DNA of 64,000 nucleotides from Gelatoporia subvermispora B (Eukaryota; Basidiomycota; Agaricomycetes; Polyporales; Gelatoporiaceae), in assembly GCA_000320605.2 (NCBI GenBank), contig KB445793.1, positions 1,268,999-1,332,998 of the forward strand, given 5' to 3'. The notes below the pieces were generated by a model. It was not told where the DNA came from. It made no database searches and saw only the letters and a program-made list of their open reading frames with translations. The translations under genes were made by a program, and so were the position numbers. Shown here piece after piece: positions 44,437 through 58,103 of the stretch; positions within the stretch are counted from its first letter, which is position 1, and every line of letters begins with the position of its first letter.

Positions 44437-45647
44437 CTATGTTTCGGGCACTGAAGTCGGTCTTGTCTCGAGGTTGTGCACGAACGCAAGACAGCGCAGA
44501 GAAGACAAACAAAATGGTGGTAGCATCGCCATCACAAGTGCCAGAAAATCGAATTGAAGAACGACTTCTTCCAGGGACTCAACGATTCCCCGAAGGGTGA
44601 ACCAGGAATCCACTGATGGAATGGATGATGGATCTGCGATGAAGCTTGAGAGTTGTGAGGGAAAGGAAGGGAAACGAGCTATCTGATCAGGTCTTCCGCA
44701 TGCTTCTGGTTTCCCGGGAATTGCAGAGAGACCTTGCGTAACTTGCATACATTTTCCATGTCCAGAGGATGGCGGAGGGCTGTGTTCTTGATATGCCGAG
44801 GTCAAGCTTCAAAAGATTCATCACCGGGGCAGATAAAGCGACTTGAGAGAGAAGAACTTTGACACCGGAGTTTGAATGGGGGCTCAGTGCGGAGCCGATG
44901 AGAGCATGCAAGATCTGCCAATGCTCCTGAGGAGCATCTTCGAACGTCAAGTCACGCAGTGATGGAAGCAGCAAGGGAGAAGTGAGGCATTGGCACAAGT
45001 GCTTTACAGCATCTTTGGTTGGATCAATCACGCCGCCAACTTAGTCGGGTTCCACTATTTTCCGCGACTCAAATTCGGGTGCGTATACGTTGAATCGATC
45101 CCAGTCGGTCAGGAGGTGCATTCGGGAAATGTCGCGTTGACTTAGACGCGTCTTATCTTCCTTTCGGGGCTTGGGGGCACCTTCGGATTCTTGCCGTGCC
45201 TCGCTAGCGCGCTTCAAGTACCTGAAAGGCACGTAAGATGCAAAAAGACAAGTCGTTTTTTCCCATGACGGCCCCGACAAGTGGTCTTGCGGGTGTTTGT
45301 ACTTTGTGGGTCACCACAGATATGACTGAGGAACTAGTACGTACCATTTGTCAACCGGAAGGGGTGACATGCGCGAGCACAACATTTCAAGCGTTGGCAG
45401 GCATGCATAGCATGAGAGGGCCTGGACTAGATTGGTTCTCCCAAATAATATCCAGCGATGCATCGCTCAGCTCGCGGCATGTAACCGCAACAGCTACGAG
45501 AGAAGGCGACGGAACATGCGATACACAGAGCTGCGATTCATCTTTTATGGCGCGTAGTATGAGATGGACTATTTCTTGGATGTATAAACTCAGCGATAAG
45601 TACATCATGATTGTCACGTCCGAGTCGGGAGTACTATGATAGAACAT
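44437..45647 (-). pseudogene. F-box gene interrupted by an in-frame stop
   Basis: Read from the right, MYLSLSLYIQEIVHLILRAIKDESQL...SLVAVAVTCRELSDASLDIIWENQSSPGPLMLCMPA is a basidiomycete F-box. A second segment, RLSQRDISRMHLLTDWDRFNVYAPEFESRKIVEPD, runs into TAA at 45041-45043. The same frame then continues VGGVIDPTKDAVKHLCQCLTSPLLLPSLRDLTFEDAPQEHWQILHAL, exactly the next block expected in this family, with no splice signal that removes the TAA. The 3' part reads SGVKVLLSQVALSAPVMNLLKLDLG and later FPSFPSQLSSFIADPSSIPSVDSWF. The simplest reading is a nonsense mutation in a decaying copy. If a short unannotated intron removes the stop, the gene could still be expressed. It is divergent from RAD50. 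Confidence 0.6.
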
Positions 45648-45924
45648 CAATAGTTCCATTGAAGTAAGCAAAGATGCTCAAATATAACAAGCTCACATCG
45701 TCGACAGTTGAAGTGTCACCGGTTTTACAACGATGGAGCGTGTTGGAGCATTTTCCCGGGAACACAGCGACCTCCTTCAAGGCTTCAGCATTGACAGGCT
45801 TCAGCCACTTTGGTGGTGTCACTGACACGTGACACTTTTTCCACGACCATTCAGAGACGCGTCCATCATACGGCGCGTGCGTGGCTGGCTCCGCTCCCTT
45901 GAACGCGTAACAACTTGGGTCAAA

Positions 45925-48900
45925 ATGGCCAGCCTCAACAAGCTTGCTATACGCGGAATACGTTCTTTTGACGACAAACAAATTTCTGTTATTGAGTTTT
46001 TCTCTCCGGTCACTGTCATAGTGGGGCACAATGGCAGCGGCAAAACCACAATCATCGAGTGTCTCAAGTATGCGACCACGGGTGATCAACCACCAAATAC
46101 GCGAGGAGGTGCATTTGTGCATGATCCCAAAATGGCGAATGAGAAGGAAGTTAAGGCCCAGGTGAAACTGAGGTTTGATGCTGCCAATGGTCAACGGATG
46201 CTGGCCGTTCGCAATCTTTCCGTCACAGTGAAGAAGAACGGTGCGATGACTATGAAGACTCTCGAGAGCATTTTGGCTCTCGCAGACAAAACCGGAGGGA
46301 GGGAAGGAAAGGTTAGTCCTGCTGCTCTGATTATCTTGCCTCTTCTCACTACGGGAATACATAGCGAGGAGTCATCTCAACGAAATGCGCGGAAATGGAT
46401 ACAGAGATTCCTCACCTACTAGGTGTATCAAAAGCCGTGCTTGAGAATGTCATCTTCTGCCACCAAGAGGATTCGTACTGGCCGTTGTCTGAGCCGTCGA
46501 CGCTCAAGAAGAAGTTTGATGATATCTTCGAAGCCACGAAGTGCGTTTTCATCTTGGTCAGGAATATGAATGGATTTTAAACCACCGAGCAGGTACAGCA
46601 AGGCCCTCGACTCTATCAAAGCTCTTCGCAAGGACAGGGTAGCGGAGTTAAAGGTTGAAAAGGAGCGCCTAGATGGTCTTTCCCGAGAGAAAGCACGCGC
46701 GGACAAACTCAATAATAGGAAATCTGATCTAAATTGCACAATCGCCGCGAAAGAGATCGAATACGAAGAGCTGAAGAAGCAGTATGAGCTCCTGGTTAAG
46801 GCTAACCAGAAGTTTTACGACTCTGCTACGAAGTTTCGCGAAATCTACCTGAAAGTGGAAGATTTAACGAAGCAGAGGGCTCGTTACCAAGAGGAACTGG
46901 ACGAGACACGTGAAACATTGCAAGAGTTGGACGGTAAGGACTCTACTGGCGAAGTTGGTCTGTAGTGCTGACTGAGGTTACTCTGAAAGGCTCCGATGAG
47001 GAGTTGGCCGATCGCATGAAGAACTTCGACGCCCACATTGCGAGGCAGAAGCAAAAACAGCTCTCGGAGAATTCGAAGCTTCAAGCTATTGAAGATGATC
47101 TGAAGTCTGCTCGTGAGACGCATGTGAAACTCAGCATCGATCAAGGAGAATACCTTGCCGAAGAGAAGGTAAGTGACACATCGTGAACCGCGTCGTTGGC
47201 GCTTTCACATTCGATTAGTCTCAAGAGCAACGCATCAAAGACTGCGAAGGTCTTATCCGGGAAATATCCGCTAAGCACCAGATCAAGGGATATGATGTAT
47301 CCCCTCTCGGCCGGGACAAAACACTCGACTTCATCTCACTCCTGGGCGACCTACTTCAGCGACAGCATAAGGAGACCGATCGGCTGCAGGTGTGTCATGA
47401 TAGTACGGCTGCAGGTCATTAGCAAACGTGCCCATAAACACTCCTAGGAAGAAGCAAACGGTCATACAGATGAGTACAACAGGAATAGTAGACAATTGCA
47501 AATGAATCTTGATCGCCTCAAGCAAGAACGTGCCACGTTGCACGACCGGGTTGTGAGTATATACCAATTTATAGCGACATACACACGTTCATCCGTCCGT
47601 TATGTAGACATCTCTCCAAGAGAAGATCCATAATACCGAGATTGAGGTTGAAGCTGCTCAGGCACTGACAGCAGAGCTGCGAACGTTGAAGGCGGACATG
47701 GAAGAGATCGAGCACAGAATCAAGAAAAGCAGAGAAGAGATCGAGAAAGCAAAGTACGACGAGCACTTGGCTGAGAAGAATACCAAGGCGAAGAACCTGG
47801 AGTTGAAGCGGGAAGTGCTGAATGCAGAGCTGAGTAAGACGAGCGCACAGGCGGAGGCTAGGGCTCGTCTGGACTTAAAGAAGACCGAGCTCAAGGGCAA
47901 ATCAGCTGAAGTGAAGAACATGTATGTTACCCCTCTCCCTCTCGCGCCGCCTGAGCTGATGACGTGGTCATAGCCTCAACGTGAACAGCGCTCGATTTAG
48001 GAAGCTCGTAGGGTCCGAAGCGCAGCCAGAGACTATGGAACAAGAGCTGGACCGTGTATTTAGGTGAGTCTGCCCAAGCCTCTGGTCTCAGTGAGAGGTA
48101 TTTGACGTTGTATCAAGTCGCAAGGAGAGGGAATGCGTAGATCTAGAGAAACAATCGGCCGCTGCGAATCAGAGTCTGCAGGTCGCACAGACCGAATTGA
48201 CTAACTTGCGAAGAGAACTGAAGGTAAAGGAAGAAGATTTGAAAGGTCAGAGAACACACTACTTGTTTTGTGAGCACTGATCAACATCAAGCAATTCTGG
48301 TACACAAGAGTGCGAGAAAAGGGTTCAGGACGGGTTGGTTGATTATACCGAGAATAACGTTGAGGATGCCATACGTACCGCGAACGAAGAGATCAGCACC
48401 AGAACTACGTGAGCTGCTATGAACCTTTATAATTGATGCTTGACTCACGACTTACCCCTTAGCGACATTGGCAAAAACGATGGGGCTCACGGAATTTTCA
48501 AGCACTTCTTGCAGGTAGGGCAGGTAAAGAGGAATTGCCCGTTGTGTTCACGGGACATGGACGTCTCAGAATTGGCAACTTTCGAGAAGACAGTGCGTGT
48601 CTTCGTGTACGAGAGTCAACAGACTCGCCGCTAATTCGCCTGGCTCTTCATCAGGTGAAAGATCTTATCCGAAAGTCATCACCAGAAGCTACTGCCAGGT
48701 TTCAAAGCGAACTGACAGAATGGGAACAATGTCTTCGGGACTTACAAAGCCTAACGACGTACTCAGTGTCCTCTAGCAAGCTCAGGTCTGAAGTGCCCAT
48801 GCTGATAGCAAAGGTCGAGGAGAAAGAGGAGGAGCTGCCGATTCTGATTGGAAAGGCTGAGGAGGTCAGGGACATCCAGTCATGGTACCGCAATAGCTGA

Positions 48901-51053
48901 CACTGGTCGTACAGCTACAAGAAAGGCTCAACTTCATGAAGAGAGAGCTGAAGGATATGTCAAACCTCCGGCAACAAGCGACTGTCGTGTCGAGGACACA
49001 GCGGGACGTCGAACGGCTCGAGCGGGAGATCAAAGACCTCGAGCGCACCTTGTCAGATGCTGGGTCTCTCAAGAGCGTCCAGGATATCGAGAGGGAGCTT
49101 GATTCTGTTGTGGGAGAGCTGTACGTCCGTGACGCGCGGTGTGTTCACAATATTGACATGATTGCAGGCGCGCCAACGACCGTGAACGACAGAATCTCAT
49201 GACAGAACGCGATCGCCAGATGAGTGCTGTCCGCACACACGAGAACGAGCTTCATGGAATGCAGCTGCGGCACAGCGAACTGAACAGTCGCCTACGAGAC
49301 CGGAGCGCACTTGAGAGGCGTATCGAGGACATGCGACAGGACATCACCTCGGCCAACGCGAGAATCAAGGTCGAGTGTCCGTACTAGTTCCATCCCAATA
49401 TCGACTGATGGAAAAACAGGAACTTGACGGTAAGATCATCGAGGCCCAAGCTCCGATTGATCAGCTGGAAGAACAATATCACCTGTCTCACCGCGAGCTC
49501 ACGTCGAGGCTAGCCGAGGCACAGCAAGCATCTCAAGCCCTCAATGCCGACTCCGACAGATTACAGATGAATCACAAGCAGGTTGAACGGTACGTTGTCT
49601 CTACCGTCTCTGCGATCGTCGCTGAGAAGGCAATACCGCCAGCTATATTCGAGACAAGCGTCATCTCCGCCTCAAAGAATGCGAAGCAAGAATCAACGAA
49701 TACGAGGAGAGGATACAGGACTTGAGTCTTCGGGCGGAAGCGGCTAGGCAAGTCATTTCACTCATTGAGAAGGAGATCAATGAGAGTGGAGCTTCGATGG
49801 CGAACCTGAGAGCCAATATCCGAGTACGCCGATTGCTGCGTGACATCGCAGCGACCGAGGCCGAGATCAACTCTTTCGACATGGAAGAAGCGGCGAGAGC
49901 CAAACGTATCTTCCAAGAGAAGTACCAATTCGAGAAGCAGAAGGAGACGGAATTGCAAAGCAAGGTAGGCGGCTCTTTTCTCCTCCTACACGCGGGCTCA
50001 CAAGGCCGTAGTATGCCCATGTTGGCGGAGAACTGAGCTCCTTCAAGTCACAAGTACAACAACTTGACAATGATCTCCAAGAATTCAAGAGTATCAACAA
50101 GAAGTACCGCGATCAGCTCGTCAAAGTCAAGGTGAACGCCCGTGAACTTGACGCCTGTAAATTTCTCGTTGCAACTGATTCAAACAGATGTCCGACATGG
50201 CTAACAATGACTTGGAGAAATATGCCAAAGCTCTCGACAGGTGAGGTGACAGATCCCTTCGTTACTAAGGAGCGCTAAACATCCCGACAGCGCCATCATG
50301 AAGTACCATGCTTTGAAAATGGAGGAAGTTAATGATACCATGCGGCATCTTTGGAACAAGACATACCAGGGAACCGGTGCGTCACCTGTGCACCATATGA
50401 CGCACGCTGTCTTTCTTACTGCTGAGTCTCCCGGTGGGCATGTGCAGACATTGATGGAATCAAAATAAGCTCTGACAGCGAAGGTGGTCCCTCCAAGCGA
50501 ACGTACAACTACCGCGTTTGTTTCTCCTCCTTGTGATGCAGCTACGCCCTCATGACATGATCCAGGTGGTCATGACAAAAGACCAAGTGGAGATGGATAT
50601 GCGCGGGCGCTGCTCCGCGGGTCAGAAGATGCTGGCTTCCATTATCATTCGTCTTGCACTAGCGGATTCGTTTGGCCAGAACTGCGGAATACTGGCACTG
50701 GACGAGCCGACCAACGCTTTGGATACCGAGAATATTGACGCACTCGCGGCTAGTCTTGTGGAGTAGGTGGCCTTTAATGCGGCGACTTGCTATTCTCGGG
50801 TGCTTAGACTCCAATACTCCAGCATTATCAACGAGCGCAAGAACCACGCCAACTTCCAGCTCATAATTATCACCCACGACGAGAACTTTCTCCGAAAGCT
50901 AGGTCAGAGCGATGTAATGGAGTACTACTGGTGAGTATCTTGACGCCCGATGACGACTACGTCTTGCGCCACGCTGATACTTGAGCGCTTCTCAGGCGCG
51001 TGTCACGCGACTCCCGACAGAAGTCAGTCATCGAGCGAAACAGATTTGGTTGA
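45925..51053 (+). CDS. RAD50: DNA double-strand break repair ATPase Rad50
   Basis: The N-terminal ATPase half is [70 protein letters not shown], with Walker [10 protein letters not shown]. It is followed by [59 protein letters not shown] (Q-loop CHQED). Long coiled coils surround the zinc hook [10 protein letters not shown] (CPLC, near 48535-48560). The C-terminal half has the signature [21 protein letters not shown], Walker [19 protein letters not shown] and the H-loop [14 protein letters not shown]. It ends [16 protein letters not shown]. About 1,300 residues over roughly twenty exons. Rad50 forms the MRN complex with Mre11 and Nbs1, which senses and processes DNA breaks and acts in meiosis and telomere upkeep. 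Confidence 0.95.
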
Positions 51054-54040
51054 CCGCTGCATACCCAGCCATATTATATCCGCTGTCATGTAAAATTTGT
51101 AGCATCCATCCTTCGATGATGCTGTCATGCTGCTCCATGTCATTGTGCGGCGAGACTTCATCGCGAATTCGGACCGAGGACGGACCGACCATAATGCGGA
51201 CTTTACATCGATATCAATATTCGGTGGGTGAGCTTCGGAGCTGATCTATACGAAGTTCTGCCGCATGACTGGTTGCATATCAACTGATGCTCGTATATCA
51301 TCTTCCCTGGCGTTGCGACACGCACCAGAAGCATCGGATGAATTCGATGCACTGAGCACGTTCGAGGCATGCAAGCTGACGCACTGAGACATGCATATGA
51401 GGAATTGGATCCCAGTGCGACAGATAAGGTCTCAGATGACATTCGCCAATTGCAACATTATATGGTATGTTGAATGATGCAGTAGCATCTCCATCGACTT
51501 CATTCCAAGTTACCGGTTGGCGGATTGGCAGGGTAGGTACATGATGTCTTGTCTGCACGGCGTCGGCCGCTGGTGGACTTGGTCAGTGGACCTGCCGGGG
51601 TCATTGCGTGAGCTCAAGTGTACTGTTAGGAGGACTTACGGATACAGACATGCTAGCCCCAGTAATCTAGTATAGCCGTCGGCATGAACCTTGTATTGAT
51701 TGTATTCCGATCACTCACGGGCTGCTCGTCCCGGCAATTGTCGTTATGTTGACCCGCGAAGCTTGAGTTACTGTGGTTTTTGGTATTCTCACAAATGGTA
51801 AGTACTCTGCGCCTTTCCGAGTGAACGCCTATTGGTGCAGGCCACCTTGGAAGAGTGTGGTTGAGCCGCTATATGCCGAGATTCTCCAAGATATGACCCA
51901 GCAGGTCCTCGAGAAGCTGGTGGAGAGCGACGGTCCAGTGCTGAGACCCTGTATTGCATCGTCACAAGATCATTTACATGTTCTCGCTCAATTGCGTCAC
52001 TAGATGCTGTCCGATGTTCGCACTAGTCGCGTACCGTCCGGTTATAACAAGAAGTAATCATTACGCTGAGAGTTCACCGTGTTGAGATGGTCTTTGGGTC
52101 ACAGAGGCCACCTGCTCGAGTCCCGGATAAATTTGAGTATGACACAAGGCAGAAGTTCAGTGAATGAGAGCCAATATTACCCTTTACTCGAAGGAGTTGC
52201 TCGTGCTCCTACTAATGGAGTTAGTGACAGCATACCTGACAATTGAGACTTTGGTACCGGAGTACTGGTTTCGTCTGTCTCCTGTGGTTCTATCCTGCAG
52301 CAACACCCGAAGTAAATACGATAAGTCATCCTGCTCGCGGAGGATCCCCAGTGGAGTTCGACACCTTGTCAGATTTGGAGAAGTGCATCTGATACTCAGC
52401 GTTGGCCCATACAAAACGTGCAGGGCGCCGCTGGGGGTTCGCTTTCGCACCTCGCCCGCTTGACCGAGTCGCTCATGCATGCGCTCTGTTCATTCCTGGT
52501 ACCTTGCTTCAGCCTTCCCCTTTGTGCGCCCCTAAACTGGGTCAAGACATAGACGACTGTTCTGCCCGAAGATTTCTACGCACCCACACGACCCGAACTC
52601 GGCGGTCCAGGACTTCAGTTCCGCTGCACCTGCCTATTTCCCCCAATGCTTAATCGGCATGTCGTCGCGAATCCTCAATCCATATGCATATGCTCTATGG
52701 TAAGATCCGGGAGTTCGGCAGAAGACAGATTGACCAAGTAAGCATACCGCGAGAGCTCAGAAGGATGAGCATACGGTGGGTAGGCGACGTGCTGCTGCGG
52801 GAATCCATCACTGCGGCCCAACGTTTCAACTGGCTCGCTCATCGCGCCGTCAGAACGTCTCCGTTTCTTGCAGACTTCTCCCGTGACGACTCAGATAGCC
52901 ATGCATTGTGCCATCCATCACTGCGTTGCGATCAGCAAGCTGGTCAATTTGCATCTTAGGGCCCTTCCATGTGTCGTTCTGCACTTCTCTGCCACTACAG
53001 CGCGCTCGGAAGACTCACCGCGAGCGCGTCCCCAGGACACGGTCAGACCGCATCATGTGTACTCTCCTTCATGATAATTGTCTCAGAATACGGTTTCGCC
53101 CTTCACCGTCGCCGTGGATTGGCCCCACACTGGACATAGGCTCCTCGTCGGCGGAGTCTCCATCAGTCTCCATGGGGTCGACGACAATGTATGTGATCCT
53201 CCTGACACACGATCCAGACCGGATTCCCACAGGGCAAACACAGTACGAAGAACGATCGGAGGCGTGTACAACGCCCAGGATGTCGCACGCGAGCCGACGG
53301 TCAACAAAACGTGACGAGCTCACTCGACATGCCAGGAAATGCTTGGCTCCGGACGTTGGGGGAATCTCGGTTTGCGCATATGTGGCTGAAATGCCGCCGG
53401 TAATAGACTCGCGCGAAAAATAGCACTGAGCTTGGGAAGGAGGTGCGTGTTTTTGGTAATTTCCTGTTTGTCGACTCGTGGTCAACGTCCCCATGTCTCT
53501 AGCTTCAGGCTTGCCACAATGAGCGGCCCATCCGGATTTTGGCCGCATCTTGTCACGTCCGCCACCGTCTGCACCTTACAGCACATCATGGAAAGCCTCC
53601 GGCCGTCAAACATCATTTGCATGTCATATCGCTGTAGGATCCCCAGTTACGCCACATGTCCGGACTGCGCATGCTCCCGCTCTCCAATGGCTGTGGGCCC
53701 CCTAAGCGGAGCATTTCGTCTTCTTCGGCCAGAGTGACCACAGATTATCTTCCGGTCAGCTGTGCACCCTATTTCGCGCCGACACCGATTCTCCTAGAAG
53801 TTCGCTGACATGACGCCAACCCGGCCGGCTTTACGTCGGTTGGGTGCTGATGTTCAGATGTCCTTCTTTGTGTGCCTCAGAACGCCGCCCTGGCACACAT
53901 GTGCAGGATTCGACTTCGTCATGCGGCTTTCCAAGTCCAATACCAGTCACAATCCGTCTCCATGTTGGAGCGCATAAATGCGAGCGTGTCTGTATCAGTA
54001 TCTTCTCCAAAGCCCGACGCCCCTCCAACCTGTCCTTGCT
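51054..54040. other. 3-kb region without a recognisable gene
   Basis: Longest gene-poor stretch of the window. Many open frames of 60-170 codons occur (52164-52480, 52908-53423 plus, 53069-53548 minus), but none shows a family signature or a convincing exon chain. The segment 51840-52000 reads PPWKSVVEPLYAEILQDMTQQVLEKLVES, which looks protein-like but is isolated. It could hold a lineage-specific or decayed gene. Confidence 0.4.
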
Positions 54041-57000
54041 ATGGCATCCATGACTTCAGCACAATCGATAGTCATTGAGCCTTCGCTCCTGGGGGGCCTA
54101 TCTCCGAAGGACCAGGCGTTCTTCGTGCAGTACGGTCTCGGAGCTCGTCAACGCCCCGCTTTCGAGTGTGTTCATCATGCCTTCGAGCACCATGCCATAC
54201 GTCAAGCCGAAGCTGTGGCTGTCGAGCACCTCGGTCAGACCATCACTTATGGCGATTTGGAGCGCAGGGCCAACAGCCTCGCGCGTCTCCTACGCGGCGT
54301 CGGTATCAAGCCTGGCTCCCGCGTCTGCCTCCTAGTGCAGCGCTCGATCCCGATGGTTGTCGGCATCCTGGCGGTGCTCAAAGCCGGGGGAGCCTACGTC
54401 CCTCTCGATGGCGGGATCGTGACTCAATCCACTCTCGAGCATGTCCTGAACGACTCGGGCGCAACTATCGTTCTTGCGCTGAGGGAGTACATGCACCGCG
54501 TTCCTGATAGCGTCGCATTGTGTCTCGAGGACATGATGCACCTTCCAGACGGATCGAAGCCGGACGATCTCAGCTCTCCGACAGATAGCGTCTACATCAT
54601 CTACACGTCTGGTAAGACAGCCCATCGTCTCATGTGGATCATGCTTAATTTTGCGATAGGTACGACCGGGAAACCCAAAGGTGTTGACGTCAAGCACGGG
54701 AACGTCACGAACCGTGAGTATTACCACACACCCTAAACCTGTTCTCGATCCTGTTCTCGATCTCTCGATCTTGACCTATTCTCGTATAGTCGTTTGTCTC
54801 TCTCCGGGCAACGTCGAGATGGCCCCAGGACGCCGGGTCGCGCAGCTTATGAACGTCGCCTTCGATATGGCAGCGTGGGTGAGTCGTTTCCCGGCTCTAT
54901 GGGACGGGCGCCAGAAGCTAATCCGCTCAAAATAGGAAATCCTCGGGAGCATGTGCAATGGGTGCACACTCTGCATCAGGGGGAAATCTTCCAAGGAGTG
55001 GCGGGCCGTCATGAAAACGGTCGATATCGTCATCGGTACGAATCAGTTCTCGGTCCCTCGGAATTGACTAACCTCTATCGTTGTCTACTCAATAGCGACC
55101 CCGAGTATGATGGGTATGTCTTCCACGCGGAGCATTTGATATCCAGCTGTTCATTAGTATCCACAGCTCCGCATGATCCCATCGACTACCCGAACATCAA
55201 GGCTGTAGCGACCGCAGGGGAGCCATGCCCTGCAGGTGCGAGCGCATGTCAATTCAGCGTCATCCTAGCTCACTGACTCCATGTTCAGCGCTTGCCGATC
55301 GTTGGGCACAGTCAGCACATTTCTACAACAGTTGTGGTCCCACAGAGGTATGTCGCTGCGCATTGTGTTCTCCATGTAGTTCATTGACTGTTGTGCAGAT
55401 CACGATTGTCAATACTGTAAGACTGCACAAAGCCGGGGAGCACCTCACCATCGGAGCGCCGACTCCGAACAACAACGTCTATGTTTTAGACGAGGACTTG
55501 AATCCCGTGCCGATAGGGGAGCCCGGTATTATGTGGGCTGGAGGCGCAGGCATCTCAAGAGGTTATGTGAACCTGCCAGAGAAGACCAGGGAACGGTATA
55601 GAACTGACCCCTTCGTCAACGACGGGTATGTGAAAGATGGAGCTTCTCCTTCTACTGACCTGACTTCTAATGATTCAACAGGAGCCTGATGTTCAATACT
55701 GGTGACCTGGGCAAATGGTGTGAAAATGGCGAATTAGACCACCTGGGAAGAGTCGATGATCAGGTAAAAGTAAAGGTTAGTCCTCCCCAAGACATGCTTT
55801 TGGAGTAACTGTCGCTGACAGTTCCCCACTACCAGGGTTTCCGTGTAGAACTAGATGGTGTTGCTGCTGCAATGCAGGTATGTTTGAGAACAGTGAGTGA
55901 CAGAAACGCGCTGAGCATGCGCACCTTAGACGTGCCCTGAAGTTCACTACGCCGCTGCTCTCCTGATCGATACGGAATTGTGGGGTTTCCTGACTCCGGA
56001 GACAGTCAATATCGAAGCCGCGAGGGCCGCTACTGCTGCTGTGCAGCCATACTATGCTGTACCGACTCGTTATTTGACGATGATGGATTTCCCGTACACC
56101 AGGTCAGTCTCAACGACATGCCTCATGTCTCACAGGCTGACGCCTCCGCAGCAACGGGAAAATCGACAAGCGCGCACTGAAGGAACTGGCGCTCAAGCAG
56201 AACACTGGCGAGGCGCTCGCTGACTCCAAGATTGTTCCCTACGTCAAGCCCGAATTCTACGGGCCATCTCCCTATGACGCCAAATTGTTGGCGGGTCTTT
56301 TGACATCACTCCCTGCACCACTGCCTATCTACCAGGCTGACTCCAAAGTCGAAACTTTCATTCCTTCCCCTGCTACTCAATCTATCGACACCAAACAACA
56401 GTACACGTCGTCATCATCCCTCTCGGAGAGCAAAACCGAAGTCTCCTCTGCTCTCGAGAAAGGTCATGTCTGGGATGGATATCTCGATGACGATCTTCCA
56501 GAGAAAACACAAGCCAAGCCAGTTCGCAACCTCCGGCACCTAATATTCACTCTTTACCGGCGGCTGTTTGGCGTCATCTTCATTGCCAATATGGCGATCT
56601 TCATCGCGACCCTAGTGCAGGGCAATATAGATGCGAAGCACTTGGGTCTAATTGTTGTCTCCAACTTGTTCTGCGCTATCCTGATGCGCCAAGACTATGT
56701 CATCAATGCGTTCTTCACCGTCTGCTGCGCTGTCCCCACCACGTAAGTCCCAAATTCCACCTTCACACTACAGGACACTGATGCCCTTGAACAGATGGCC
56801 CCTCTGCATCCGTCGTGTCGTCGCCCGAGTGTACCACATCGGTGGATGTGAGCAATTCGTCATTGGTCGTGAAATATTGGCTGAGTGACAATTACAGTGC
56901 ATTCTGGTTGTGCCGTCAGCGGGTTGGTTTGGCTTATTCTCTTCACGGTCCAGGCGACCAGGGAATTGCTGGACGGTGGCAAGGTGGGACAAGCCGCATT

Positions 57001-58103
57001 TACTCGTGGACAAATCTAATTTCATTTCGCAGACCTCTGCCGCGACTGTGGCTGTGACCTACTTCATTCTGATCCTCCTGGTTGGCATCGTGACCTTCGC
57101 TTACCCACGGTTGCGGACTATGCACCACGATGCTTTCGAGCGGACCCATCGTTTCCTGGGCTGGACGGCAATCGCTCTTGTCTGGGGTCAGGTCCGTCCA
57201 CGGCGATGTATGTCAAAACGCGGCGCACGCTAACCATATCCTGTCAGGTCATCCTACTAATCAACGACTATCGGGCTCCAACACAGTCTCTTGGCAATGC
57301 CCTCGTGCATGCCCCTCCGTTCTGGCTAGTCACGGTCATGACCTGCTCCATTATCCTCCCGTGGCTCAGGCTCCGCAAGGTCCCGGTGCGAGCCGAGGTT
57401 CTCTCCAACCACGCTGTCAGACTGTACTTCGACTACGGTTCGTACTTCTCACTCTTGAATGGAACACTCTACTGATACTCGGTTCAGTGACCCCCAAGCC
57501 TGGCCACTTCACTCGTATCTCGATCGACCCCCTGATGGAGTGGCACGGATTTGCGACCATATCCGAGCCACGCAAACCCGGCTATTCCCTGGTAGTTTCC
57601 AAGGCAGGTGACTGGACCGCCGATATGATCGCAAACCCACCGACCAAGCTATGGGTCCGCGGCGTCCCGTGTTACGGCGTCTTGAGAATCACTTCGCTCT
57701 TCCGCCGGGTCGTGTTCGTCGCAACGGGCAGTGGTATTGGGCCGTGTGCACCTTGCATCCTAGCTCAGCGGGTACCTATCCGCCTGTTGTGGACATCGCC
57801 GAATGTTCGTCAGACTTTCGGAGACAAGCTCGTTGATGAGATCCTGGCAGCTTCACCTGGCGCCGTGATTTATGGTGAGCTCCCCAAATTCTGCCCAGGC
57901 CATAGCCAATTTACTCATCGCTCCATATACCAGACACCCGTGCACACGGAAAACCGGACATGGTGAAACTCACCTACCGACTTGTGAAGGAATTCGAGGC
58001 TGAAGCCGTGTGTGTCATCTCAAATCAACCGCTGACACGAAAGATCGTGTACGGTATGATGAGTAGAGGCATCCCAGCCTTCGGCGCTATCTGGGACTCC
58101 TAA
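54041..58103 (+). CDS. TmpL-like fusion: adenylation domain, membrane domain, NAD(P)/flavin reductase
   Basis: N-terminal adenylation domain: [43 protein letters not shown] (A3), [18 protein letters not shown] (A4), FYNSCGPTE (A5), [10 protein letters not shown] (A7), [16 protein letters not shown] (A8) and [14 protein letters not shown] (A10). No carrier (phosphopantetheine) domain follows. A disordered linker leads to hydrophobic segments: [85 protein letters not shown] and [18 protein letters not shown]. The tail is [26 protein letters not shown] (flavin-type) and [19 protein letters not shown] (nucleotide Gly-rich loop), ending PAFGAIWDS. This order equals TmpL of Alternaria and Aspergillus, which affects redox balance. 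About 1,100 residues. ATG 54041 is preferred; one at 53978 is in frame. The adenylated substrate is unknown. Confidence 0.85.

Noticed and set aside
44687..45031. Separate small gene starting MIDPTKDAV on the minus strand
   Set aside because: The first codon is GTG and the frame is the direct continuation of the F-box gene across the TAA at 45041, so it is the 3' part of that gene.
52184..52480. 98-codon minus-strand open frame
   Set aside because: No similarity to a family I know and overlapped by an equally long plus-strand frame.
53069..53548. 159-codon minus-strand open frame, and a plus-strand KRDELTRHARKC that looks like half a C2H2 zinc finger
   Set aside because: The Cys pair of a C2H2 finger is missing at the right spacing, and neither frame has a domain or exon context.
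54740..54775. Direct repeat CTGTTCTCGATC in the TmpL-like gene
   Set aside because: It sits in an intron and is short; likely a slippage product without further meaning.
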